A model generated the notes under the pieces. It ran no database searches. It saw nothing but the letters and a program-made list of their open reading frames with translations, and had not been told where the DNA came from. The translations under genes were made by a program, and so were the position numbers. A stretch of 64,000 bases of DNA from Anaerolineae bacterium. GTDB lineage: Bacteria; Chloroflexota; Anaerolineae; 4572-78; J111. Below are positions 25,886 through 34,863 of the stretch, one piece after another. Every line of letters starts with the position of its first letter. Positions within the stretch are counted from its first letter, which is position 1. The DNA lies in NCBI GenBank assembly GCA_023382535.1, contig JAHDWA010000007.1:1-64000 (forward strand), in the 5' to 3' direction.

Positions 25886-26433
25886 TATTCCTGGCGGTCG
25901 GTCGTTATTTGTTCGTCATCCCGGCGAAAAGCCAGGCGATTTTGCAAAACCAAGATAAGATTGGCCAAAGAATTACGAATGTTGCCCAGCGCGACCATGT
26001 GTTCGTCGTGACGTTGGTGCATCCAGTCCCGGAGCAGGCTGTCAAAGTCGTCCCGGAGACTACCCAGTCTGCCTAGAACATATTGAAGGACGGCGGAAAC
26101 GCTTGCCTGAATAACCAGGTATTCGACCAGGATAGCGGATAGAATTAAAAACATCGTGTCTTCAAGGACGCGACCAAGGTTCGCCTTTGAAAACCAAACC
26201 AGGTAGACAATTGTCTCGACAATTATCAGGAGCATGGCTGTCGGGCCACCCCAGATACCCGCCATTATGAGGAGGAAGAGCATAGGCGTGCTGGTCGGTT
26301 CATAGCCTGCTATCTCAATAAATAAAGCAGTCTTGAATAACAGGACAAGAAAGCCGGCTGCTGCCCATAACCAGGTTTCCCGCTTGACCAGCTCGTGCCA
26401 CCGGCTCTCGACTTTTAGCCTCCAATCGGACAT
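25885..26433 (-). CDS. membrane protein at the end of the late operon
   Basis: A 182-residue protein with four predicted membrane segments (WAAAGFLVLLFKTALF, PMLFLLIMAGIWGG, AMLLIIVETIVYLVWF, FLILSAILVEYLVI) and a C-terminal helical tail (SLRDDFDSLLRDWMHQ). It is the last minus-strand gene after the tail fibre, a place where phages often put lysis or exclusion genes. There is no direct evidence for a holin function. The real function is unknown. Confidence 0.6.
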   Translation of the reverse strand: MSDWRLKVESRWHELVKRETWLWAAAGFLVLLFKTALFIEIAGYEPTSTPMLFLLIMAGIWGGPTAMLLIIVETIVYLVWFSKANLGRVLEDTMFLILSAILVEYLVIQASVSAVLQYVLGRLGSLRDDFDSLLRDWMHQRHDEHMVALGNIRNSLANLILVLQNRLAFRRDDEQITTDRQE

Positions 26434-26511
26434 AGATCCCTCATTTTCGCCCTTGGCTGGTGGAAGAAGTCAGCCGAGGGGTGTATGTGCTGGTAGAGAG
26501 GGTAAGATAAT

Positions 26512-28257
26512 CTACAGACCCGCTTCAAAAATAAGATAGCCATTTCCGGCCAGGGTTGACTGCAGCACGGCCGGCCGGTGTTGGGTTAAACCGCTCGCAA
26601 CGGTTGCCAAAATGCGGGCAAACTTGGTGTTCGTGGCGCCGCCAAGAGTAGGAACGCTGCTTAGGTTGGTGTTTGCTGCGGCTGAATCAGAAACGGCATA
26701 ATCGCTGGCAGTCCCACTCTGAACCAGCGTTGGCGTTGTCCTCATTTCCACCGGAAATTGAACATGCAGGGATGCGGTTGTTGACGAAGTGCAGTAACCA
26801 CTGGGACACAGCATATGAGCAGCCGCTGTAAACCGATTGACCTCCCAACAGTATCGCTGGCACAAAGAGATAACATTGGGAGCCTCCGCAAAGGCAGTAT
26901 CTACGCTGCCAGGAACCAGGTTAGGTTCAGCCAGCCTGACTATATCACTGGCAACCAAACTACCACTTGGAATCCGCAGCCGGAACTCCACCCCGTTGTC
27001 AATGTTAGTGTAACCCGAAATGTCAGCAGTCCAGGTAACTTTGGTCCACTGGCCGTCAGCACACGATTGTAAATCCTCACCGCTCCCCCCTCCGTTGCGA
27101 ACCGTCGAGCTGGCCCAATTGTCTGTAGCGGAAGGAGTGCTGACAAATAATTTGGGAGTAAAGGCAGCGCCAGTGTCATTATAAACATAAACAGAAAAAT
27201 CAACCTGCCCTTTATATCTGCCGGAAAAGATAGATTCAATCCGCTGGTCCACATCTACAGTCGTTACCCCGGTCGCGCCTTCAAGTTCCATTGCATAACG
27301 TGACTTGGCCCCGCTGCGAACCGTCGAGGTTTGTTTGACGTGAGCCAGCGTTCCAGCCCCGGTTTTAACCGCCCAACAGTCGAAAGTATACTTTCGGGTC
27401 GTCGTCACACCCGTATCATCCCTGGCCGAAGTCATACGCTGTGCAACTATAAAGCTGCCGTTGATGAAAATATTAGGGATAGGCGCAAGTGAAGCGTAGC
27501 TCAAATCAAGAGATAGAGTCCGGTTTGCTGATAGGTCGCCGCCACCGGATAACGGCGCGGTAGTTGAGATAGTTCGGGTCACAGGAACGCGAGTGCCAAT
27601 CAACATATCAGTATACGATTTGATGGCGCGCTGACTGGGAATCTTTGCGTCTGAGTCTGCCATCAGGCCCGTATCTGTGTCCAAATCTGCCCCATCCAAC
27701 TTGTCGGTATTGAGGTTTGGTACAACGGTTGTGCTGAACACGACCAGCGGAGGAGAACCGGTTGATTGCAGGCTGGAAAGTTGGCCGGTCACAGCCAACG
27801 AATCAATACCAAAAACCCCACCATTAGCATCGGCCACATAAAAGGCATCGCCCGAATTGTCCAATTTGCGAAGTTTCGTAACGCTCGTCGCGTCCAATAA
27901 TGCCCCCAACCAGGTTTGTAAGGTTGCTTTAAGATTGGCCCAGGTCAGTTTCTTTAACGCCCAACTCGCCTCACTATCCACCAATCCCAATTCGTCATCA
28001 TCTACCGGCGTGGTCTTACCGGCTGCCGCGTGGATTGCTGCGGCTACATCGGTTGTGCCTCCGCTGCCCAGTTCCTCCCACGTTCCCGGCGAGCCGGCCA
28101 CAGTGCAACGCCAATAGGAGCCATCGCTATCCAGCCATAAATCCCCCAGGCTGAAAGTTCCTGAGACAGGTGCGCCTGGATCGTCAGCCGGAGTCAGGCC
28201 AAACACTGGTAGCCCGGTCCCTCTCAAGTTGTAAAGTCTTGCATCTTCGATTGCCAT
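26512..28257 (-). CDS. tail fibre / receptor-binding protein
   Basis: A 581-residue virion protein. The N-terminus (GTFSLGDLWLDSDGSYWRCT) attaches to the tail, and residues 90-230 look like a beta-rich shaft. A carbohydrate-binding-like module follows (VDQRIESIFSGRYKGQVDFSVYVYND), ending in the phage fibre segment AEPNLVPGSVDTAFAEAPNVISLCQRYCWEV. The C-terminal tip (460-581) probably binds the host surface. It is last in the tail block, 14 bp after the previous gene. No collagen repeats are seen. Confidence 0.78.
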   Translation of the reverse strand: MAIEDARLYNLRGTGLPVFGLTPADDPGAPVSGTFSLGDLWLDSDGSYWRCTVAGSPGTWEELGSGGTTDVAAAIHAAAGKTTPVDDDELGLVDSEASWALKKLTWANLKATLQTWLGALLDATSVTKLRKLDNSGDAFYVADANGGVFGIDSLAVTGQLSSLQSTGSPPLVVFSTTVVPNLNTDKLDGADLDTDTGLMADSDAKIPSQRAIKSYTDMLIGTRVPVTRTISTTAPLSGGGDLSANRTLSLDLSYASLAPIPNIFINGSFIVAQRMTSARDDTGVTTTRKYTFDCWAVKTGAGTLAHVKQTSTVRSGAKSRYAMELEGATGVTTVDVDQRIESIFSGRYKGQVDFSVYVYNDTGAAFTPKLFVSTPSATDNWASSTVRNGGGSGEDLQSCADGQWTKVTWTADISGYTNIDNGVEFRLRIPSGSLVASDIVRLAEPNLVPGSVDTAFAEAPNVISLCQRYCWEVNRFTAAAHMLCPSGYCTSSTTASLHVQFPVEMRTTPTLVQSGTASDYAVSDSAAANTNLSSVPTLGGATNTKFARILATVASGLTQHRPAVLQSTLAGNGYLIFEAGL

Positions 28258-28271
28258 GTTCTAATTCCTTT

Positions 28272-29543
28272 CTACGTTAGCTTGGCATAATAAATAAAAA
28301 CATCAACGCGGCCGGCGCTCCCGCCGGTGCCAGCATCAAAGGTGCCGATGATACCGTCAGGACTGGTGCTCTCGTCGAAAATAACCGCAAGCTCGTAAAT
28401 GCCCGCTCGCCCCAGATTGATCGCGCCAGTAGGAACGTAACGCTCCGTCGAGTCGGCTACTCCAACGACCAGGCTAGCTCCTGCTGCATCAAAAGCGATT
28501 GCAACCCGCGCCACGACTCTAAGAATCGTGGCGTTGGCCGGTGGGGTGAACATCGTCACCGGAGTCGAATCGTTCCAATCTACCTGGAAGCGGCGAACCA
28601 GAACTACATTTTCAGACTGTTCAGCGTCGTCGTCTTCACCGCCCAAAACCACAAGGGTCCCATCCAGAACCAGTTGCCCGGAGATGGTAAAGGTATCGAA
28701 AATTACCAGTTGCCGCCCGGCCGGAACGGCCAGCCGGGTCAGGGGAGGGACCTGCCCGGCATTGGCGTGGTAGGCGCTGCCGGTACTGTTGCCTCCAATA
28801 ATCTGGCGGAGGTCGCCGGCCAGGTCACTGGCCGCCAGGGTCGCCTGGCCCGCCCGCAGTTTGACCAGGGCTGAGGGGATGGTATCGTTGGGCGGCAGCG
28901 GCGTGAAGGGTGTGATTGTGGGCGTGTCGAGAGCCGGGTCACTGGCAACGCTGCTAATAGTAGTAGTTGCCATATCGAGGTAGATCACGACCTGGACCTT
29001 GTAACCGCTCGCGGGCAGGTGGGCGGTCAGGTCGTAATGGCGCAGGCCGGGAAAGTAACGAAGCTGGTAGTTCCAATAGTAGACGGCCGGGGCAATGTCC
29101 ACCTTGAGACCGCTGTCCAGGGTAACCTTCAGCGGGGTCAGGCTCTCCGGGTAAATCCAGAGGGGGTCATTCCCCCAGGGCAGGTGCTGCTCGGCATGCT
29201 TTTCCAGGGCAGGCAGGTCGCCCACTGCTGGGGTGTCTACCATCGAGGAAACATCTATTGCCGTAATCTCATAATAGGGAGCGTTCGGGTAAGGGCGCTC
29301 CAGCCGAACCGGGGTATTGGCCTCCAGGGTGCGGCCCCGGTAAAACGCCTGAAAAACGCCGCCATTGATACCGTAGACCTTGACCCATAGAAACTTGGGC
29401 CGGTCAAAGACAGCCGGGGTAACTCGACCATCGGGCCAGGAGACGGCAATGATGACCCCCTTTAACTCTTCCAGAGCAACGGCGAAGTTCTGCTCGTGTT
29501 CGATTTCGAGAATTTCAATGTCGCGAATATCCATCAGAGCCAC
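28272..29543 (-). CDS. tail-associated structural protein
   Basis: A 423-residue protein between the tail-tip protein and the fibre. It overlaps the upstream gene by 10 bp, so it is part of the same operon. The first 130 residues look like a beta domain (LKGVIIAVSWPDGRVTPAVF). A middle part (LRYFPGLRHYDLTAHLPASG) leads to a C-terminal beta-sandwich (residues 280-423) as in decoration domains. I infer a baseplate or fibre-connector role from position alone. Confidence 0.55.
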   Translation of the reverse strand: MALMDIRDIEILEIEHEQNFAVALEELKGVIIAVSWPDGRVTPAVFDRPKFLWVKVYGINGGVFQAFYRGRTLEANTPVRLERPYPNAPYYEITAIDVSSMVDTPAVGDLPALEKHAEQHLPWGNDPLWIYPESLTPLKVTLDSGLKVDIAPAVYYWNYQLRYFPGLRHYDLTAHLPASGYKVQVVIYLDMATTTISSVASDPALDTPTITPFTPLPPNDTIPSALVKLRAGQATLAASDLAGDLRQIIGGNSTGSAYHANAGQVPPLTRLAVPAGRQLVIFDTFTISGQLVLDGTLVVLGGEDDDAEQSENVVLVRRFQVDWNDSTPVTMFTPPANATILRVVARVAIAFDAAGASLVVGVADSTERYVPTGAINLGRAGIYELAVIFDESTSPDGIIGTFDAGTGGSAGRVDVFIYYAKLT

Positions 29544-32500
29544 CTGAGCGATCTTATGCCGTCCACTGAGGTCAAGCCGTCGCTGATGTCGGTCCAGTTG
29601 CCACCTGGCCAGCCTTTTACGACAACAGCGGCGGCGGCATCCCCAATTGCCACCAGTCCCTTCTGATTGATAGCCATCCCATCTGGCGCAACCGAACCAA
29701 CCGGGACCGGCTTGTAACTCAACATTTTCTTGGGTGTGCCTGGGTCCAGGTAAATTTCGCAGCCGGATGACCCGCTGATTTTTACCTCGTCTATCTGTAA
29801 GATAAAGCTGCCCGTCCCAACCGTATCGTGATAGATGAAGGCGATATTGGTTAGCTCCGAACCCTCGGGAACCGGGTAAGAGGCCTCGGTCCAGTCAACG
29901 TTGGCAGTCAGCGGGCCAATGATGGTCTCTGTTACCATATCCTGAAGATAGACCTCCACAGTTCCGGTAATGGTCAGCTTGTACTTAAAAGAAAAATTGT
30001 CGCCGGGCATGGCTGTATAGGTCAGCTTTTTACCAACAATGAACTCGCCCGTACTGGCAGCCACCTCGCATTTGAGGCAGCCGGGATCCGGGCTGCCATC
30101 CGTGCCGTCGTAGGACGCGGCGGCCATGCCGGGATCGTCCAGGCCATTGACCGGAACGAACGGGCCGTTCAGCCAGCCCTGGGCGTCACTGGCGAAGCTG
30201 AAGGCAACGGTGGAGCCGGCAGCCGTGTTGCGAATGGCGTAAATATAGGAGCGCGCCCCGCCAAGGGGGTTGTAGAATTTAAGCGATCCACAGACATCGC
30301 TCCCCCAGCCATCCTCACCGCCGACAATGGCATCGGGGGCCAACTCACCGCCAAGCACTTCCACAATCTGACAGTTACCCGTCAGCCCGGGCGGTGCGTT
30401 GAGCAGGCCGTAAACAACAAAGTCACTGAGGTGCGGCCAAAAGGCAGGATAGGCCCGCCAGGTTCCGGCGACAGCTTCCTCTACGGTGCAGGTCCCCAGG
30501 TTGGTTTCGACCGGCCCGGTGGCCGGCAGGAGGCGGGCTGTCTCCTCGCCAAGGGCAGGTTCTTCCGGGACTTCCGCGGGGACCTGGTTAAGAATGTAAA
30601 TCAAAGCGGCCAATACGCCTCCCCGCTGAGCGGTCACCGTCAGCGTCAGGTCGTCTTCGCTAACGTCGAACCAGAGGGGATAGGTATCAATATTGGCGTC
30701 GAGGGTGGTATTGACATCACTGAACCGGATGTAGCGGTAAAAAACGGCTTGAGATGAGCCGTGACTACCATTGGCAAGTTCTATATAAGCCAATGTTCGG
30801 CCGGCCCAGGGTGCAAAGGACCAGGTGGGAGAATAGGAGCCTGCATTTTCGGGATAGTAGTCAAATAACTCCTTGCTGCCGTCAGAGAAAACAGCAATCC
30901 AGCCAAATCCAGCCACGCTAGTTACATAGCTTGTGGAAAGCACAGTGCTGGCGGTAATCCCGACATTGAGGGGCGGGGATTTGATACCCACATAATTTGC
31001 GCCCGGTCCACCAGATTCCTGCATCCCTGGTTCACCAAAAGCACTATGGTAGAGTTGGCCCTCAGTGGATGCCCCAAAAATATCCATCGCAGCCTGGGCG
31101 TCAAGCGCCCAGCCTTCAAGGTCAGTGTTAAACTCAAAATTAAGGTTACCGAGGGCCAGCCCATGATCCAGCCCCAACCACTCCCAGTCGGACTCGCCGT
31201 TATCCATCGTCCGGGCAACCCAGCCGCGCCAGAGGTTGGACGGATTTTCCCAGCGATACAGGACATAAACCGTGCCATACTTCGAGCAGTAAACCTGCAC
31301 CGCGGTCAGCTCGGCCAGGGTGGGGACAGGATCGTCATCCCAACTATTGGGCGGGTCCAGCCGTGGCCCCATTTCGCGCCAGTTCTGCCCGCCGTTGGTG
31401 GTCACATAGACCTTGTTGGCGTTAAGCCGGTACATCTTGGCATTTTCCGGGTTAGCAGTCGCGGCGTCCTGTTTCCAGGCCGGCCGGGTAGTGCCATGAA
31501 CATCGGCCCCGGCAATGCCGCCGCTGGCATCCTGCCAACCAGCCACCAGGTCTTCCAGGAGCAGGCAGCTACCCCAGGCCGCCAGGGGCGGGAAGGAGCT
31601 TTCTGCTTCCGGGGGGATTTCGGTCGGTGGCAGAGTAATGTCGTAGGTGTCAGGGAGCGGATTTATCTCGGTCGGCCAGGAAATGGGCGGGCTGGATGGA
31701 GAGGGGATCGAGGTAGGATAATCTCCGGTAACACCGTCTACCGCAATAACCTCGCGCTCCAGGATAACCGAGGTGGTGACATCGCCCTTGGCGCTATCGT
31801 AATTCAGGCTGACTTCCTGGCACAGAAAACGGGCATTACTCAGGGTGATTTGGCGATTATTGAAATTGCCGTTGACGGTCATGCGGTACCAGCGGCGCGG
31901 CATGGTGGCAAAGACGCCGGAATAATCACCAATCATATTTAGCCGGAACTCTCGGTACTCGGCGTTATGATAGGCGTGGACCCGCCCGACGAGCTGGTTG
32001 CTGCGGGTCTGGTTGATCAGAGCCTGCCGCTCGACGTTGACGATGCCCTCCCCGGCCCATTCGGGCGCGTCGCCAGGCGCTTTGCTGATGAGAGGTGTTG
32101 ATTGGGCGCTGTTAGGATTGTAATAAAAGCCACTCAGGTGGGTCATAGAGGTGGACAGTTCCGGCTGGCGAACGATGGTTGCAGAGCCGTCTACATCCTC
32201 CCGTTCGATTTCCATGACCTCAGACAGGGCGTTTTTCTCGCTCGCGTCAAGGTATTGAGGATTGCGCTGGAAGTACATCCGCCCCTTGTTATCACCGCTA
32301 AATTGGGCCAGGATGCTCTGGTTGAGGGCCAGCCCCGAGGCCTGGCTAAAGAGGGTCGCTTCCAGGAAGTCTACAGCCTTGAGATAGATGGCGTCGGTCG
32401 CCAGCCCAATCCAGTCCGACCGGCGCATGGCCGTGCTGTGCTCCTTGATCAGGTGGTAGATAGCCGCGCCGGGAGTCAGTAGGTTACTCTTGAACTCGTA

Positions 32501-33565
32501 CCATTTCTTGGGATTGCCGGCTGCGTTGAGCGAAATCGAGAACATGCGGTGCCGGCTGAGCAGGTGGCCGATGGTCGTCGCCTGGAAGGTCGTCAGTGGG
32601 TTGTTTTTAGGATCGCCGTGAATGAATTGGTCGTTGCGGATAAAGCCACTGAACAGAATCGAGCCGTAAGGGTCAAGCGCCACGGGGTCGCTGCTGTCGG
32701 CATACTCGTCCTCTTTCCAGATAAGGATGGTGGCGTTGTCAGGAAAGTCGGCCAGTGTTGCCGAACCGCCAACCTCAATTCGGGTTGAGAAGCCGGGCTG
32801 GTCCACCCGGCCAGTGATGGGCGAGGCCAGCCGAAACCTGGTAATAGGGGCATTGGCCCCGCTGCGATTGTGGGCAATGTAGACCCGGTAGGTCTTGTAG
32901 GTCTTGCCGTTGGCGGCTGTAGCCGAAAATTCGATCAGCCGGCTGCCGGCGGTGGTCAGGGTAATGGTCCCGATGCCTGTACCGGAGTTCAATGAAATGC
33001 TGACCCCGGTTGACGGATAGGCAGCGGCGCTGAAGCTCGAAATAGTCGAGCCGGGACAGTACGAGGCGGACAGGTCCACGGGAAGGGCCAGGCTGCCCGC
33101 ACTCAAAAAACCAGCCCGGTCCGGCCCGGCGATAACGACCGGGTCAAGCAGCCGGTTCTGGTTGGTGTAGGTGACATCGTAGTCCTTGTAAAAGATGTCG
33201 TCGTCAAAACGCGGCCAGACCGACCAGATACCCACCTCGCGCAGGATGGTGATGTAGGCGGCGTTCTGCCAGGGGATCGCATTTTCGGCAACGGTGATTT
33301 GAGTCCCGCTAATAGCTCGCAGCCGAACCTTGCCCAGGTCGTGAAGGCCGGGCGCGGTCCCGATCCAGACGGTGAAGAGGGGCAGAACATCGGCCAGGTT
33401 GCCCGTGGCGTTGTTGTAGGTAACAACCCGGGTCCCATTAGTGATGCCGGGCTGGTTGACCTGGGCGGTGTAGACCGTGGCGGGCTGGTAGACAGACAAA
33501 TAAAGCCGCGCTTTGTGCGGCGAGCGCAGTCGGGTCTGCTGCTCGGTCGAAACCAGGAAGGTCAT
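29534..33565 (-). CDS. large tail-tip (baseplate hub/Tal-like) protein
   Basis: A 1343-residue protein. The N-terminal 620 residues have the layout of phage tail hub/tail-tip proteins (WSVWPRFDDDIFYKDYDVTY, ILWKEDE..., FSGFIRNDQFI, RRWYRMTVNGNF). A Pro-rich linker near residue 640 leads to BNR-like propeller sequence (YVTTNGGQNWREMG) and carbohydrate-binding-like beta domains to the end. It probably closes the tail and starts DNA ejection. Start and stop overlap both neighbours (ATGA at the start). It is the largest virion protein here. Confidence 0.75.
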   Translation of the reverse strand: MTFLVSTEQQTRLRSPHKARLYLSVYQPATVYTAQVNQPGITNGTRVVTYNNATGNLADVLPLFTVWIGTAPGLHDLGKVRLRAISGTQITVAENAIPWQNAAYITILREVGIWSVWPRFDDDIFYKDYDVTYTNQNRLLDPVVIAGPDRAGFLSAGSLALPVDLSASYCPGSTISSFSAAAYPSTGVSISLNSGTGIGTITLTTAGSRLIEFSATAANGKTYKTYRVYIAHNRSGANAPITRFRLASPITGRVDQPGFSTRIEVGGSATLADFPDNATILIWKEDEYADSSDPVALDPYGSILFSGFIRNDQFIHGDPKNNPLTTFQATTIGHLLSRHRMFSISLNAAGNPKKWYEFKSNLLTPGAAIYHLIKEHSTAMRRSDWIGLATDAIYLKAVDFLEATLFSQASGLALNQSILAQFSGDNKGRMYFQRNPQYLDASEKNALSEVMEIEREDVDGSATIVRQPELSTSMTHLSGFYYNPNSAQSTPLISKAPGDAPEWAGEGIVNVERQALINQTRSNQLVGRVHAYHNAEYREFRLNMIGDYSGVFATMPRRWYRMTVNGNFNNRQITLSNARFLCQEVSLNYDSAKGDVTTSVILEREVIAVDGVTGDYPTSIPSPSSPPISWPTEINPLPDTYDITLPPTEIPPEAESSFPPLAAWGSCLLLEDLVAGWQDASGGIAGADVHGTTRPAWKQDAATANPENAKMYRLNANKVYVTTNGGQNWREMGPRLDPPNSWDDDPVPTLAELTAVQVYCSKYGTVYVLYRWENPSNLWRGWVARTMDNGESDWEWLGLDHGLALGNLNFEFNTDLEGWALDAQAAMDIFGASTEGQLYHSAFGEPGMQESGGPGANYVGIKSPPLNVGITASTVLSTSYVTSVAGFGWIAVFSDGSKELFDYYPENAGSYSPTWSFAPWAGRTLAYIELANGSHGSSQAVFYRYIRFSDVNTTLDANIDTYPLWFDVSEDDLTLTVTAQRGGVLAALIYILNQVPAEVPEEPALGEETARLLPATGPVETNLGTCTVEEAVAGTWRAYPAFWPHLSDFVVYGLLNAPPGLTGNCQIVEVLGGELAPDAIVGGEDGWGSDVCGSLKFYNPLGGARSYIYAIRNTAAGSTVAFSFASDAQGWLNGPFVPVNGLDDPGMAAASYDGTDGSPDPGCLKCEVAASTGEFIVGKKLTYTAMPGDNFSFKYKLTITGTVEVYLQDMVTETIIGPLTANVDWTEASYPVPEGSELTNIAFIYHDTVGTGSFILQIDEVKISGSSGCEIYLDPGTPKKMLSYKPVPVGSVAPDGMAINQKGLVAIGDAAAAVVVKGWPGGNWTDISDGLTSVDGIRSLRWL

Positions 33566-33951
33566 AGAGCGTACCAGCCATCGCTAAAGCGGACGAGGTG
33601 CAGCAGTGCCCCGGCTTCGGAGACATAATCCGCCGGCAAGTTGACCGCCGCGGCCCGGATGGTTGTGTTGGCGTCGGCGAACCGCAGAATCAAATGCTGG
33701 CCGTCAACACCGTCGTCAAGGGCGGTGATGGTCGTCGGGCTGGCGTTGGTGATAACCATCGCGGTCACATTGGCAACCGAGGGAGTGCTGTCTCCGGCCG
33801 CATAAGTGCCCAATTTGGGCAGAAAAATAGTGCTTTCGATGCCGGCATCATCTTTGACATAAATCCGGCCATCCTTGACCCGAATAGCCGTATAACCGGC
33901 CGGCGGGGTCGGAATCGAGTTTTCGTCTTTAAGAATAATTTGGGCCGGCAT
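33562..33951 (-). CDS. small virion protein with decoration-type beta domain
   Basis: A 129-residue protein. The last 70 residues (VTAMVITNASPTTITALDDG and LVRFSDGWYAL) resemble a beta-helix-like domain that is shared, more distantly, with the secreted proteins at 33969-34394 and 51013-51489. It overlaps the tail-tip start by 4 bp (ATGA) and the gap to the previous gene is 17 bp. It probably decorates the tail tip. Confidence 0.55.
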   Translation of the reverse strand: MPAQIILKDENSIPTPPAGYTAIRVKDGRIYVKDDAGIESTIFLPKLGTYAAGDSTPSVANVTAMVITNASPTTITALDDGVDGQHLILRFADANTTIRAAAVNLPADYVSEAGALLHLVRFSDGWYAL

Positions 33952-33968
33952 GGGCGCCCCCTTCCCGA

Positions 33969-34394
33969 TTACTGATTGTTAATGAACGATTTTTCGGCCC
34001 AGACCGAGCCGTTAAAAATGAGGTCCAGGACATCGGTATCGGTGAGGGTCCGGTTGCCTCCGGTCGCCGTGGCCCCGGTGTCCACGATGATGGTTTCGGT
34101 CGTAACGGATCCGACCAGGGTCAGGAAGTCGCCTGCCTTGGCCGTACTGGTCACCAGGGTGATGGTCGCGGTTGCAGTCGGGGCCAGAAGGTAGACACTG
34201 CTGGTCGGGGTCAGAACCTGTGTACCGGCAGTGATGACGGTCACCGGCTGGATGCGCAGGGTGCCGACGATGGTCGTTGAGGGCTGCACCCGCTCGACGG
34301 CGGCCGGGCTGGCCAGGGCCAGGCGGGTGACGAGCAGCCAGCCGCCAGTCAGGGCAAGCAGCGATAAAAGGATGGGTGCAATTAAACGGCGCAT
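33969..34394 (-). CDS. virion-like protein with N-terminal signal peptide
   Basis: About 141 residues starting at the ATG at 34392-34394, which has AAAGGAG upstream. The N-terminus is a clear signal or anchor (RRLIAPILLSLLALTGGWLLVTRLALAS). The C-terminal 90 residues are the same beta domain as in 51013-51489, ending in GGNRTLTDTDVLDLIFNGSVW. Export signals are rare in tail genes, so it may be shown on the cell surface. Confidence 0.6.
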   Translation of the reverse strand: MRRLIAPILLSLLALTGGWLLVTRLALASPAAVERVQPSTTIVGTLRIQPVTVITAGTQVLTPTSSVYLLAPTATATITLVTSTAKAGDFLTLVGSVTTETIIVDTGATATGGNRTLTDTDVLDLIFNGSVWAEKSFINNQ

Positions 34395-34428
34395 AGGGTC
34401 TCCTTTCATACCCTGGTAGTTCCCAGGG

Positions 34429-34863
34429 TCATGTAAATACAGCCGGGTCGGTCAGGACCTGGATGTCGTTAATAAACCAGACCACGCCTTGCACAGCCTG
34501 GCCGTCGCTGCCGTTATACGGCGAGTAAGTTGGATAGTGGGGGATGCCCTTGACATCCACCCAATCCGGGCCGGCTGAGCGGCCGTCATTGCGGTCAATG
34601 GTCAGGTAGGTGTAGCCATCTCCGGCGACGGCGGCATCTATATAGCTCATGATCAGGGCCAGGTGCGTCGCAGTCATCGAGCGAAAAGGCATGGTCAGAT
34701 TGGCAAAACCGGTCCGAAATTGGCCGCCGACACTGGTTAGCTTCTGGTCGGCATAATCCTTGTAAACCGGTTCGTAAGGCATAGGTAGCCCCAAAAAACG
34801 GAAGTAGCCGCGAGCCAGGCCGCCTTGAGTAGTCGCAATGCGCCACCGGTCACGCACAATCAT
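34429..34863 (-). CDS. minor tail protein
   Basis: A 144-residue protein directly after the tape measure gene (4-bp overlap), a position usually held by the distal tail protein. Sequence RGYFRFLGLPMPYEPVYKDYADQKL and MPFRSMTATHLALIMSYIDA is not one I can tie to a known family. It probably connects tube and tail tip; the assignment is by position. Confidence 0.6.
   Translation of the reverse strand: MIVRDRWRIATTQGGLARGYFRFLGLPMPYEPVYKDYADQKLTSVGGQFRTGFANLTMPFRSMTATHLALIMSYIDAAVAGDGYTYLTIDRNDGRSAGPDWVDVKGIPHYPTYSPYNGSDGQAVQGVVWFINDIQVLTDPAVFT

Noticed and set aside
26512..28257. Diversity-generating retroelement acting on the tail fibre
   Set aside because: No reverse transcriptase gene or template repeat is visible in the window.
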